From assembly GCA_023512835.1 (NCBI GenBank), contig CM042087.1, forward strand, positions 42,402,017-42,466,016: a stretch of 64,000 nt of DNA, written 5' to 3'. The translations under genes were made by a program, and so were the position numbers. This DNA is from Taxillus chinensis (taxonomy: Eukaryota; Streptophyta; Magnoliopsida; Santalales; Loranthaceae). This document shows positions 1 through 13,153 of this stretch, in pieces; position 1 is the stretch's first letter; every line of letters starts with the position of its first letter. The notes beneath the pieces are model-generated. The model searched no databases. It was not told the origin of the DNA and saw only the letters and a program-made list of their open reading frames with translations.

Positions 1-1616
1 AATTGTTGGTCTACATCAGAATACATCAATTGGATCCACAGACATAACTGATACATGGGAGCCATTAGAAGAAGGCCTTCTTCCGTAAGGGCTCTTTGAA
101 CCCTTCTCCTTGGATTGCTGCTGCACGTCCAATGTTTGTTGATATGCATCTGTTCACCCCCCCTCCCCCCTCCCCCGATGACTGGCACCAGCCACCAAAG
201 TCCTTGCACTTTTGTTTTTGCTATATTATTCCAACAAATCTATTTTCACTTGCAGTCTGGAAACTATAAGGCATGTATCAATGATTACGGTGACCTTATC
301 GAAGAATGAGCTGAATACATCTTCTGTTGGGTGAGCTGCTAGTTTTTTTGGGACTTCTTTAGTAGATACTTACGAATTGAACCTTGGAGGAATTTATTAG
401 AAGACGTACAAACTATTTCTTAACTTTACCATTTGAAGACCTTATATTTGTTCTCATACCTCACCATGTTTAGATGATGACTATGCCATGCGGCTCACAT
501 TGTAACATATGGATGTGAGCCCATTTTTGCCTTCTATGTAACCATGACTTATAATTTTATTACACAAAAAGTGGCCCAGTTTTCATTATAAAAAATTGTA
601 AAATTCATAACATGTTTTCATAGGATTGGATGTTTCCATGGAAATGACAACCTGCTAAAGCCAACTAACATGTTTTATTGTTACTTATGCATTTCCTGTT
701 TCCATGTAGGTATCAACCTCCAATACCAGCAGAACAGGTGAAGGGAGGGTCAAACGAGTTTGATTATGAAGGAGGTAGGCAGTGGAGTTTATGATCTCTA
801 TGCTTGTCAATTAGACACTATATCCGTTGATAATACTCTTTTGTGCAGAGGGTTCACCTGGTGGTCGTGGAAGGGGGCGGATGGGTAGAGGAAGGGGAAG
901 ACCCAGTGGTATGTCTGCTGTTTAATTATGTTTGGCTGCTGCAAAAGACTTTCTACTGTTAATTTTGGAGCAATGAATTTGAATCAACATAATATTATAG
1001 TTGAGTAGTGGTGATATTATTATTACTGTTTTTGCACGCCAAAGCTTATGTTCCAAATTTACTTATATCCCGAGAAAAGCTGATTCCAAAATGTTCTAAC
1101 AGGTAATGGTTGTTGAATGGTTTAGAATTCTAACTCCAATGGGACAACTATTGCATTATTATGTCTCAGGTAATGGTTATATGCCTGCTGAGTATAATGA
1201 TGGAAACTGGGAGCGCAATCGAGGTGGATTTGCCCGGGGAAGAGGTCGTTCCAGAGGTCATGGAGGTTTCCGTGGCCATGGAAGGGGAGGGTACAATGCA
1301 CCTCCTATTGACATGCAGTACGATACAGGTTACTACCAAGACTCACCAAACCAAGGCCGTGGTATGCCTCGTCTGTTCCCCTGCATTCATACAATTAATT
1401 TGTAGAACTTGTAATGGCTGTACAAAATTTAAATCCTATTAGTGATATGCCTGTTCATTCACACTTCGGATCCTTCTGGTTTGTGGGCACCCGTGTTTTG
1501 CTGGGAATGTTATGCGGCAGTAGTTAGTTCCGTGTCCATAAATAAACTGTTGCATTTCCTTTGTTGTAGGTCGTGGTCGTGGGAGGGCATATCGTGGGAG
1601 GGGCCGTGGCTTCTGA
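1..1616 (+). CDS. Alba-family DNA/RNA-binding protein with C-terminal RGG domain (5' partial)
   Basis: Only the 3' part is in the window. My exon joins are 1..84, 256..330, 710..774, 849..908, 1170..1361 and 1570..1616, all with GT-AG introns and continuous phase (174 codons visible including the TGA stop). The first two exons encode the end of the Alba fold (TDITDTWEPLEEGLLP, then HVSMITVTLSKNELNTSSVG). The rest is a low-complexity tail with about a dozen RG/RGG steps and Tyr/Asn patches, ending AYRGRGRGF. Plant Alba proteins of this long RGG class bind RNA, RNA:DNA hybrids and chromatin, and shuttle between nucleus and cytoplasm. The RGG tail is a usual arginine-methylation and RNA-contact region. 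From memory the closest Arabidopsis relatives are At1g20220 and At1g76010. The start codon lies left of the window. A second splice acceptor before exon 5 is described in the findings. Identification is firm at family level. Confidence 0.9.
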
Positions 1617-3532
1617 ACCAATGGGTCGAGATATAGGTGTTGGTGCTGCTGCCGCTGCTGCTGGAGTGTCTGTGATACCTTGAAACACAAAACAAGGTTT
1701 CTTCTTGTTGGATGTCTGGTCCATATCTATCTTTATTCTTGTTTAACTAATATTTGATTTTAGGACAATGCTGTTACCTTACCATTGTAGACTAATAGTA
1801 GAAGTTTTGTAGCCGCTTACGGATTTTTGTTTTCCGTTTTCACTGTTTTGTCGGTATGTAGAGGTGGTTGGTGAATTGTAGCTTCCCTTTTGTTGACTAC
1901 GCAGCAGCGCATTCACATTCTTTTGTGTTGGACGTTTGGTGTTAATTTAAGTTGATTCTTCATCCAATTGTATTTAAGAGGGTTTCTGGTGGGCTTATTT
2001 TGATTTTGATTTTTGTGTATAAACAGAAACTGTACAACCAGTTTGTGTTTATAAGCCGTTTAGTCTCGCTCACTGGTCGTTTCGGAAGATTTTTAAAAAT
2101 CGTCTTTTTACGAGCGCGCGTCCCATCCTTCTCCCCCCACTGCTCGCCTGTTACTATCAATGCCTACAACTATTCGAATCAACGCTTTATGCGTACTAGG
2201 TTGTTCCTCTTCAGCGGACACGATTGTTCACCTTTTCGATCGGGGTGCCCACTTGAATGTTCTTGACTCGTAAAGCCGCCGTTCTCGTTGATGGAAAGTT
2301 CCAATTTCAATATTCACACTACACCGTAATTTTTTCTTAATCAACAAAGTAACCTAAAAGAAACCTTACCTTCAAGCTAATAAGCTTGGCAAAATCAACC
2401 TTGGTAGTCACATTCTAAAGTAGTTTTCAGCTGACACAGCCGTTCCATTGCATATAAGTTTGGCAAAATCATATTGTTTTTGCTAATTTTTTGTATGTAA
2501 AATATAATCATTTATTAAAATGACAGTTTAGAGGTGTTAACCGAATTAATTAGATCCAATAGCAAATTATCTCAAATTTTCCCATATATGTAAATTATGT
2601 AAATAATAATTGAATTTGAAATCATTTCTAAATTTCTTAGTATTATTTAGTTTGTTTAAAATTTAGTATGTTATATATTAAATTTTATAACATACAAAAG
2701 GAAATGTTATATATTTAGAAAGGAACTGTGTCAGTCCATGCAAAAGGAAATGTTATATATTTATTTACTTAGAAGTTAGAACATATAACCACTTAACACG
2801 AATGAGTAACGATTAAAAAATTGTATAGGACAAACTACCGCATTTGTAGCCGTGGCGTACCCAGCCGGTGGGTCTACGTGCATGGCCAGAATAAGGGATC
2901 CAAAGGTCTTTGACGAACCAATAAAATGAAAAATCACAAGAGTAAATGTAAATCATAATTTCAAAGTAAAGAATAAAGAAAATGGCATAAAGAAAAGGCC
3001 AATTGGGTTTCACATGTAACTCATCTGTCTTTTCTCTATTTTGCACTTCGGTTGCCAGTACACTTCTGTCTATTCTGCTAACAGTGTATGCCCCAGGAAT
3101 CCCGGTCCATTTATTTGCATCAAAACTTAAGTATCAAAGGACCTCAAGAGCCTATAAGTTGCATGGGAATCTTCAAGGAGCTAGAAGTGGATCAATCATC
3201 ATTCTTCGTACCGACAAACACATTGATCCTGACCACCAATCGTTTCTCAATTCTGCTCAAGCAAACAGACAGATTTTAAGACCATGAAATCAAACAAACA
3301 AGCTTCACACATCCGAGAATATACCCTTGGTAAAGCAAAGGCATATATTAAGAAATGATATGAAGAAAATAAATTTGTTTGACCGTGATAAACAATGCGA
3401 GAGTAAGGCATAAGTCAATAAACAAACACAACTAAAGTACTGGGAGCCGTTAACCAAGGAACTACCACGAAAACATTGCAAATTTCCTATCATATGACAA
3501 AGTACTGAAGGAATAGAGAAATACCTCTCAGT
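1617..3532. other. Spacer between convergent Alba and P4H-A genes
   Basis: This is the 3' UTR of the Alba gene (roughly to 2.0 kb, T-rich, no further coding similarity) followed by AT-rich spacer. About 3.2-3.53 kb is the 3' flank of the minus-strand P4H-A gene and resembles the 3' flank of P4H-B near 9.03-9.31 kb; both share the run ATCAAACAAACAAGCTTC. The short open frames here show no recognisable domain. Confidence 0.6.
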
Positions 3533-6500
3533 TTACATGTGATACTCTCCAACATGCATCCACTTGGTGGATGACCACTTGTTCCCTTTGATAACAGGGC
3601 AGCCACCTAAAACAATCCATTACAAAATTAAAACTACAAAATCAAGTAATTCTTGAGCTCTTTTGCAGTATATGCTTGTTAAAGTTGAACAGTTACAAAC
3701 CATGCAAACTCGAGGGATCTAATGTGGCATCAGGCCTCATGCTCCAGAACAGCAATGCATCACCCCTTTTTGGTTTCACAGATAAGCCCTTCTTACCACA
3801 TTCAGATAACTCATTCCACCATGGCACGGAACTGAAATTTGCTTTTGCTACTGGAAACACAGTCTCACCACCCTCTTCAACATCAGATCTGCATCAATGA
3901 TAATAAAGTGGACGATAAGAATTTGTAAGGTTATGCATTAACATTAAAATTAAGATAATAGAAAAAAATGATCTCAAGGCATCCCATATGCAGTTTAAAA
4001 ATAAGTCTGCACGTACAAATACATAAGAACAGTTGCTATCCGTTGCCCCCCATTTTTTGTGTTAAACTCATCAAGGAAGTAATCATAGTGAGGCTCATAT
4101 TTCTGTCCAACTTCATAGTGCAGAATTTGAAGGCCTTCTCCATGCTCTGTAGATTTTGGATAAAAATTCATAAGCAATCATAGGAGAAGCATATATAAAT
4201 GCACCAAGGAATATAAAGATAAATGATGTGATACTACATTATCATAAACATAGGATCATATTCCAAAATGGTCTCAACAGAGAAAATGAGAGTGACGGCA
4301 GTAGTAAATTTTTATGAGCAATGACAAAAATTTCACCCTTCTATCAGTTATTTTCATTGACCCAATAAAAATCACTTTTCTTTTTATCACTTATTTGTGT
4401 GGTAGAAAATAACCCTTCATCCAGAAAAAAAAACTAAGCATCAACAAACATAAGACCAACACAAGAACCACGTTGGGTTGCTGTAAAAACTTTTAACAAG
4501 TTGTTTGGGGTAGCTCGTTTTGGTTTATAGATAAATACCTAATTGAACCACCTAAAGTGTGACAACTAATTGTCGCATCTAAAAACAAAATTGTTTATAA
4601 AAAATATCCTCCAAGTCATTGACTCCTATTAAAATCATGGCTACACCTCAAACATGTGTCATTTAATACTACATGTATCAAAGTCTTAATGGTCCACTTC
4701 ATTACTTCCTAATCTCCGCCAAAAGCATCATTTCACTCCTACAAGTGAACTCACACATTTATGCCACGAACCAAACCACCATAGATTATATTCTTTCCTA
4801 CTCTTACTACAGGATCATGGTAACACTCATATCTCACCTATACCATATAACCAGAGAGGCAAACATCAGGCATTGAACAAGATGTAACCAAGAATACTCT
4901 TACATACCCATGAACTCGAAATTCCTTCCCAACTGTTGTTTTGATCAGTATGACAATCTCTTTCTTTCTTCTTCTTCTTTTTTTTTTTTTCCATAAAAGC
5001 ATAACAATGTTCAAATGGTTTGATTGTGCATGTATCACCATAGAACAAATCAATATGATTATATGAGAGTTTTCTAATGTATTTGTCATACCTGCAGGGA
5101 TGAAAGTAAAGTCTGCAATCCTTTTCTCAATGTCTCTAATTATTTTATCTCTTCCTCTTTTCAAAAATGTTCCAGAGCTTGTCCTCACCCTGTAAACAAG
5201 AGGCATGGAAACTAACTTTACGCAACCATTAGCTAGAGAAAATAAATTGGAAATAAAATACAAAGATAAATAAGTAAATAATCCATTCTCCATCACTCTT
5301 TTTCATATGCATTAGAGCACTGACATTGAACTCATCAAATATTTTCTGAATTGTATATATCGCTAAAAGTAATCATTTTAGCTAAAAAATTTAATAAATT
5401 ATGATTTTTACTCCATTGGTTCTCCAAATTTAGAAAACCAATGGAATAAAAGTCATAATTTGCTAAAAAGTTTAGTTAAAATGCATACTTTGAGAATATT
5501 TTATAGTCATATGTAGTTAATATTTAGCCGCACATGTATAATTTAGAAAAATATTTGATGAGTTTAATGCCTCTTAGAGTACAAGACATAGTGGATTAAA
5601 AATGAAACCTGCTATCTTTACTCTGACCAGTTTTGCTATCAACTACTGATGACTTCGTCATATGAGGTTTGGCAAGATTAATTAGGTATTCACATTCTTC
5701 CTTGGACTGTTCAAAATAACAATCAGAGACAAATGCTAATTTCATCAATCATAAGCCTCAGAAAAATTGTACTCTTACAGAAGAGGGAGTCAACTATAAC
5801 TCAACTTCGTTTTCTATTAAAAGGTTTAAGACTCAAAACATTAAGTGAGTGCAGGAAAATATTTTCCTCCAAGGCTCACATATACAGGACCCATTAATTT
5901 AAGAAGCTATTATAAAGAAATCATTAATATTCTTCGAAATGTCAATAAAATGACATGATAGAACCACATATAATCAGCAATTTACACAAATCTAACGAGC
6001 ACTTCGACAAAACCCGGTAATATATTTCTAAATATCCTTCAAGATAATGACATAGACTAATCAAAAATTAATTTACGTCAAACAACTACCTAAGATTTAT
6101 AACCCATGACACAAACTATTCCAGAGAAAATTTTATCCATAAAATGTTGCAAACTAACGGTTGCAAAACAGAATCGATCTCCAAAATCATCGATCAACAC
6201 TCTAATTACAAAAATGACATAAAAATATAATAAACAAACACATACGTGCGTTAGGGAAGACTCACCAAGAAATTATGGTAAATAAATGCCCTGGGCTCCC
6301 AAGAAATGATCTCCGTCCACTGCTTCCCTTTCGGCCCCAATCCACCATCGCCTCTGCGACCACAAAAAGGAAAAAAAAATACCAACAAAATCTATCATAA
6401 TTGAATTGCAGAAAATCGATGTCGGAAACCAGACAGAATGGATTGAGGGGAAGAAAGGCGTACCTGGTTCCAATAAGCTTGCGCGACGACAATCTGATGT

Positions 6501-6666
6501 CGTTGGGGGACGAAGGATCGGAGTCGGTGGCGGCGGGGAGGGATAGGGTTCCGAGAGCGAGAAGCACGAGGAGAACGATGGAGAGCATGAGGAGCATGGC
6601 GAGGACGAGGGTGGACGTGGACAACCTATTGGGCTGCTGCGATCGCGAGTGCTTGGCCTTCGCCAT
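3533..6666 (-). CDS. Prolyl 4-hydroxylase, type II membrane protein (tandem copy A)
   Basis: Seven exons on the minus strand: 6464..6666, 6266..6353, 5609..5706, 5092..5189, 4017..4146, 3701..3888 and 3533..3606, giving 292 aa. The protein hydroxylates peptidyl proline in hydroxyproline-rich glycoproteins (extensins, arabinogalactan proteins) in the ER/Golgi, using Fe(II), 2-oxoglutarate and O2. The N-terminus has a short basic Ser/Gln-rich cytosolic stretch, then a signal-anchor helix at about residues 17-41. The catalytic domain begins near SWEPRAFIYHNFL. The iron ligands are H182 and D184 (EPHYDYF) and H268 (SSLHGG). K278 (IKGNKW) is the 2-oxoglutarate anchor, ten residues after the distal His, as in the family. 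All seven splice phases close exactly. By recollection it belongs with Arabidopsis At1g20270 and its relatives. Its neighbour at 9.3-11.4 kb is a duplicate. The protein looks fully functional. Confidence 0.93.
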
Positions 6667-9143
6667 TATTGTCTCGTGGCTCTGTTTTCTAGTCTTGTCT
6701 GTCCAATCCACCAATCTGAACCAGAGACCTAGTTTTCGAGGGGGAGGGAGACGACCCTACAAGTAGTGTCGAACTTGTCTCGCCTGGCTTTCAAGAGCCA
6801 GCCAGCTGCGTGACGAAGCTTCTAAATTAGAGACGGCGAGAGGACGATACATTTTGAAGCACCGAGTTTACCCCTTTTGTGATTTACAGCGGTCAGTAGT
6901 GCGGTGTCCGAAATGTAGGGTGTTTCAGTCAATTAAATATTTATTGTTTCTTTTTTAAATATTAAACAAATGCGACAGTATAAATTATTTGATATTATAA
7001 TATTATTTTTAAATGTATACTTATTTTAAAAAACAGTTGATTGGATAAATTTAAAATTATTTATAAGTATTAAAAAATTATTTGGACATCATTTTTAAAA
7101 ATAAAAAAATATTTATTTATTTGTCTTTTTTTGGGTTTTTCATTTTTTCATGAAAATAACATGTTCTAAAAATAAAAAATTAATCCAAAAATAGCTCCCA
7201 AATACTCTTTAAATAATATTATATTATTTTTTTACTTTTCTCATCTTTTTTATCTCCTCACATATATTAATAGAGTAAAAAAAGTTTTTATATATATAAA
7301 ATAAAAATAAAAATAAAATATAAATTAGTGATAAGGTTAGAATATCAAAATAGATCTCTACATACAAAAATAAAGAGTCCTTTGTTGGAGATTACGAGTG
7401 AAACTCTAAATGATTCAAAAACGCTAGTTTATCAAATTGTCAAAATTAAACCAAATCAGTTTGGTTTGATCAGAAACATAATACTTTTATCAATTTGTTT
7501 TGGTTTGGAATTTCAAAATATTATTGGTTTGGTTGATGCTTTGAAAAGTATTCTTTTTTTGGGATTTAGCTTTTATCTCTCAAATAAACAGAGGCTTTAT
7601 TTTTGAAATTTGACTACCTTTAAAAATAGAGAGTTAAATAAAAATACGGTTCCAAAACATATTTTCTATATTTTACAAGAATGCTACAATGAATCTCATT
7701 TTTTATAAAGTTACTATTTATTTGTTAAATCATATTATAATATCTATTAACCGTGGTATCTAACGAATGAAAGAGAAAACATAGTAATTAGAGTTAAATT
7801 TAAAAAATTAACTCTCAAATAAAAGACATGGACATGGAAGCCTCACTTTCATCAACTCTTAGGTTATGTTCGATAAACCTTCATTTCTTGCATTTGTAAA
7901 AGGGGAAAAATTTAACCATTATTGTGAAAATATTATATCTCTAACTAGAAATAAATTGAATTCTTTCATTTATTAGGTTCACAAAAGGTTTCCTTATATA
8001 AGAAAATCTTTTTATCCTTTTGTCCTTAGATCATCTCCAATATATTAGTTATACCATTAATTATAGTCAAATATAAATAAAAAATTATTTCAATATGTTA
8101 GCAATGTCATTACTAATAACAATAAATTTAAGTAAATTTATAGCTTTTACTAAGATGCTACATTACTCAAAAAATTTTAAATCATAAAATAACCATCCTG
8201 CCTTCAAATGAATTATTTTAAGAATTTAGAGAAAATACAAGATAAGAGTAGAAGGACAAAATTAATATTTAAACAAAAATATAAATATTATTTTATTAAA
8301 ATATTATTAATTAAAATAATACTATACTAAGTTAAATTTAACTAATCATTTTAATTTGTAACTATTGGTTAGTTTGTAATCATCGGAGATGGGAGATGCT
8401 CTTACTATTATTTCTGCTCTCATCCCCGAGAGCACATGAAGCAAGGTAATATGGGACGGTACTAGATTGATGGTTTGTATGCGCAGTGGTGCGTGGCCGC
8501 ATAGGATAGAGATAAGCGGCGCATGGCTTAGATTAGACAGAAGGAGGGGGCGGAACGTACGTATCCCGACTGGTGGTGCGAGTAGGGATGAACATCACCT
8601 TCGCCATGGCCTTGGTCATTGCACTCAATCAGATAGGAACTGACAGAAGGACCGTTCAAGACTGATTCAAGTTTGATGAAACAATACAATGAAAAATCAT
8701 AGGAATGCCAATAAAATGGAGCCTAATTTCCAAATAAAGAATTATTTATAGCAAAAAAAAAAAAAAAAAAAGATGCACAAATTCTGTATTTTGCGTTTCG
8801 CCTGTCGGTAGTGGTAGTGGGAACACACCTCCAGTCCTGCCTGCCTACCTCTCCTGACATGTTATCTATGACTATACCGCTATTATCAAATGTGATTCCC
8901 CTCCCCCCCATGAACGCTGGTCTTATTTATTTTTCTGCCACAGCATGAGGGAGACACCCTTTTTCTTCTTTCTTTTTTTTGGGAAAAAAAACACCGTTGT
9001 TCTTCCAGCTGACTAAACAGAGAGATCCCGATCACCAATCATCATTCCTCCATTCTGCTGCTGACGTCGTAGACAGACATTAAGCCCATGAGATCAAACA
9101 AACAAGCTTCATATATCCAAGAATGTACCCCTTGTTAAAGCAT

Positions 9144-9191
<48 letters not shown>

Positions 9192-9314
9192 ATTAGCAAA
9201 TAACAAATTCCCGTAAAACAACACAGAATACTAGAACACGACATAACTCAACGAACAAACAAACACAACTGACGAAGTGGGTGAAGGGAGGATGAAGGAG
9301 GAGTACCTCTCACC
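6667..9314. other. AT-rich spacer between the two P4H copies
   Basis: The first 200 bases upstream of P4H-A are GC-richer and resemble the upstream flank of P4H-B (for example ACGATACATT and the CAGC..CGTGA.GAAG stretch near 6.80 and 11.41 kb), so the promoter region was copied with the gene. The rest is AT-rich with no recognisable gene. The last 300 bases are the 3' flank of P4H-B and contain a CT microsatellite. Confidence 0.55.
9146..9187. repeat. (CT)21 microsatellite
   Basis: An uninterrupted dinucleotide CT run of 42 bases in the 3' flank of P4H-B. The equivalent place in the P4H-A flank has no such run, so it expanded after the duplication or was lost from A. Confidence 0.95.
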
Positions 9315-11371
9315 TTACATGCGATACTCTCCAACATGCAACCACTTTGGGGCTGCCCACTTGCTTCCTTTAATAACAGGGCAGCTACCTAAATTAAAAC
9401 AACAAAATCAATTAGTTCTGGAGCCCCTTGGCAGTCAGTCAGTATATATATATATGCTTGTTAATAGTCGGAACAATTAATTATTGACCGTGCAAACTTG
9501 TGGGATCTAATGTGGCATCTGGCCTCATGCTCCAGAACAGAACTGCATCGCCCCTTTTTGGTTTCACAGATAGCCCTTTTTTACCACATTCAGATAACTC
9601 ATTCCACCATGGCACAGAACTGAAATTTGCTTTTGCTGCTGGAAACACAGTCTCACCACCCTCTTCAACATCAGACCTGCACCAATGAAAATAAAAGTGG
9701 ACAATAAGAACTTTTAAGATTATGCCTTAACATTAAAATTGAGATTCATATAAAAAAAAATGACGACGTTAAAAATTAGTCAGCACATACAAATACATGA
9801 GAACAGTAGCCATCCGTTGTCCCCCATTTTTTGTGTTGAACTTATCGAGGAAGTAATCATAGTGAGGCTCATATTTCTGTCCCGTTTCATAGTGCAGAAC
9901 CTGAAGTCCTTCTCCATGCTCTGTAGAGTTAGGATTAAAATTCGTAGGCGATCAGGGGAGAAGGCAATAATATATGAAATGCATCCAATAATATAATTAT
10001 AAATGTTGTGACACTGCGTTATGGTAAACAAAGGGATCCATCCTATTTCCATTTTGGTCTCAATACATAAAATAAGAGCAGCAGCAGCAACAACAAATTT
10101 CTAGTAGCAATGACAGACTTTTCATCCTTCTATTTACTTTCAGTGACCAGCTAAAAACAATTGGCATGAGAGTTTTCAAAGGTATTTGTCATACCTACGG
10201 GAATGAAAGTAAAGTCTGCAATCCTTTTCTCGATGTCTCTAATTATCTTATCTCTTCCTCTTTGCAAAAATGTTCCAGAGCTTGTTCGCACCCTGTAAGA
10301 AAGAGGTATGCAAACCGATTTTTCACAACCAGTGGGTAGTGAAAATTAAGTGGAAATCAAATGGAAAGACAAATAAATAAAACTCATTCTCCATCAATCT
10401 TTTTCATATGCATTAGAGTATTAAGACAAAGCGGATTGAAAAACAAAACCTGCTATCCAGACTCCCACCAGTTTCGCTATCAACAACTTTTGACTTGGCC
10501 ATATGAGGTTCGGCGAGACTAATTAAGTATTCGCATTCTTCCGTGGACTGTTCAAAATATAACACTCAGATTCAAATGCCGATTCCAGCTATCATTATAT
10601 AGTGCAGCCTCTGAAAAATTGTACTCCTAGAAAAGAACCAACCACCAAAGATTTGGGTCTGGATTTAGTGCATTCATGGTGCCGCCAGACGCCAGTGGTA
10701 TTTCAACGTTAAGGAAACTAGTGCACCCTGATCCTTTCCTTACTTAATTGTTTTGGTATTTATGCGTCTGCTGGTTTTCCAGTTAAATCAGTACTGCTGT
10801 AATAGTCCGGTCTTAGTAAAAATGAGAAACAAAATTTCATCCTTAAAACGAGGTCGGAGACAGCAAACAAAGATAACAAAAAACGTAATAAACAAGCACG
10901 TCCGTACGTTGGACGTTGGTCAGCGAAGGCTTACTAAGAAATTATGGTACACGAATGCCCTGGGCTCCCAAGAAATGATCTCCGTCCACTGCTCCCCTCT
11001 TGTCCCCAATCCACCAGCGCCTCTGCGACAATTTTATTTGTTTTTTTGAAAAAATCTATCATAATCGAATATTATAAATGTCCGAAACCAAAATAAAACA
11101 TCGATTTAATTTAGGTAGGGGAGACAAGGCGTGCGTACCGGCCGGTCCCAACAAGGTTGCGCAGCGACGATTTGAGGTGTTTGGTTGGGGAGGAAGGATG
11201 GGAGTGGGTGGCGGCGATGGGGAGGAAGACGGTTCCAAGAGCAAGAAGCACGAGGAGTAGGATGGAGAGCAGGAGGAGCATGGCGAGGACGAGGGTTGTC
11301 GTCGACAACCTCCTTTTCAGCTGCTGCGATCTCCAGTGCTTATAAAAATTACTATTAGACATCGCCACCAT
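9315..11371 (-). CDS. Prolyl 4-hydroxylase, type II membrane protein (tandem copy B)
   Basis: Seven exons on the minus strand: 11139..11371, 10935..11022, 10450..10547, 10195..10292, 9791..9920, 9489..9676 and 9315..9388, giving 302 aa. Exons 2 to 7 have exactly the same lengths as in copy A (88, 98, 98, 130, 188, 74). All catalytic residues are kept: H192, D194, H278 and K288. The differences lie mostly in the N-terminal cytosolic/stem region and exon 3 (LAEPHMAKSKVVDSETGG against LAKPHMTKSSVVDSKTGQ) and at the C-terminus (GSKWAAPKWLHVGEYRM). I chose the first of two nearby in-frame ATGs (MVAMSNSN); starting at the second gives 299 aa. The hydrophobic anchor is present. No stop or frameshift was found, so both copies are probably expressed. 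The function is that of copy A; a shift in tissue or substrate preference is possible but cannot be seen here. Confidence 0.92.
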
Positions 11372-11827
11372 CGAACTCGAACGATCCTCGTCTCGGCTTT
11401 CAAATGCCCAGCTACGTGATGAAGTTGATAAATCGGAGACGACGATACATTCATATTTAAAGTATCGAATTCGGCGCCCTTGTTTTCTCAACCCGGATTG
11501 CCGGTGGCGTGCGTGCGTACTGGTTTTTTGTTTTCTTTGAAGTCTCCTCCTCATCAGCGGCCGCACAAGGTTTTCCATATACATGTTTTCTCTCAGTTGA
11601 CAAGGTTGTCTCCTCGGCTGTCGGTATAGCAGGCTGTCAGGTTCTTTTCTTTTCTTTACTTCCTGTTTGTTTATGTCAAACCATGACGTAAACAGTTATA
11701 ATTTATTAAAAATTTCATTTTTAAATAATCACACAATTCAATTATACGGAACATTATTTTTAAAAAAAAAATAATCCAAATCAAAACAGTCTTACATGTC
11801 CTATGTCGTGTGCGGTATTTATCATAT

Positions 11828-13148
11828 TGTTAGGGGGTTTTTCTAACATATTTTAGTGTCAAATGAAGGGGATTTCATGATTAAAGATCACATCTTTAAC
11901 TTCATTTTGATGAATTTGAATGATTAATGAACTAACCCCCTAACATAGCATTAGTAGATCTTTTTGTGGTGTTTTTGTTGTCTTTGAATGGAAAACAGGC
12001 CAAGTACAAAGTCCAAAGAAAGAATTAAGGAGCAAGGGACAATCTGCACTGCGGTCATTTCAAATTTGAAATGACCAAAAAGAAATGACGGGACCAATTG
12101 AGTTGACCAGAAGCTCCCGAGAGCTTGATCATTTGAAACGGTCATTTGAAATTGAGTTGACCAAATGAATTGACCATGGGCGGTTTCACGACAATGTATT
12201 CTCCTGATCAACGAATCCTCATAGATGCCACGTGTACAACTGTAATCCTTTATTAAAGGATCTGACGATGCTCATTCAACCTTTTTGAGAGGGAAACGAG
12301 TTTGAATTAATGGAGGGAATAGTTCTAACAGTTAGGGGATGCGGTTATGCAGAGAATTGTAAGACAAAAAGGGATTTTTCATGTATTTTGGGGGGGTCGT
12401 TCATTCTGGGAGAGAGGAGAGAAATGTATTGGGTACTCATAGTAAGAACAATGGTTTTCTTATTTGCTATGGTAGCTTAAACCCCCATGGGAGGAAGATG
12501 GATTTGATGTAAGTTTTTAATTTCTTTTCTTTTGGTTATTTAATTTGAAATTCCCTGTTATGTTTATCAAGTCTTTTGAGTTAGCATGTGAGATTTAAGT
12601 TCGGCCACCTTAAATCTTGTATAAGGTTAATCAATTATGGATCGAAAGAAGACATTGATAACCGGATAGTTAAGAGACTTGACTTGCTAAGATTATAATT
12701 TGCGAAAGCTAGTAATCTTGCTTGTAACCTAGTTAGGGTTGGTGTGATGCCAATCTACACTCAAACAACTTAAGCACATAATGGGTTGCCCGTCCCCCAA
12801 GCTAGGGTATACACACGGCTAGATCACTCGAAAGAGGCTAGTACATGCAAAGGTGTTGGGTTTTAAACAAAAAAGGGAAATTTGAATTAATATGCCTTAA
12901 GAACAAGAGATTAATTAATTACATTGATTGACATCCAAATCCCTATTTTCTCCCATAAGAACATTTACATTGCTTGTTTAATTAAATTACAACATTCAAA
13001 TTGCTAATGATACAAAACCAACTTTAGATACATCATGGGTTTACAAAATGAGCTTTTTACTTGATCACTTTCCCTGTGGGTTCGACATCCGGACTCTAAG
13101 TCCACTTTATTACTTGTAACGATCCGTACGCTTGCGGAAATGCTAACA
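11828..13148 (+). mobile_element. Solo LTR (about 1.32 kb) flanked by a 5-bp target duplication
   Basis: The element starts TGTTAG and ends CTAACA, a 6-bp terminal inverted repeat with the TG...CA ends of LTR retrotransposons. It is flanked on both sides by CATAT (11823..11827 and 13149..13153), the expected 5-bp target site duplication. The 3' part carries the run GTGGGTTCGACATCCGG, of a kind common near the 3' end of plant LTRs. No gag-pol coding, primer-binding site or second LTR was found inside, so it is best explained as a solo LTR left by LTR-LTR recombination. Orientation is uncertain. Confidence 0.82.
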
Positions 13149-13153
13149 CATAT

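Noticed and set aside
4838..5296. A 152-codon minus-strand frame as a separate gene
   Set aside because: It is P4H-A exon 4 with flanking intron sequence.
6401..6766. Plus-strand 121-codon frame opposite P4H-A exon 1 (and the similar one at 11078..11345)
   Set aside because: It is the antisense of the conserved P4H signal-anchor exon. Both copies show it only because the coding strand is conserved.
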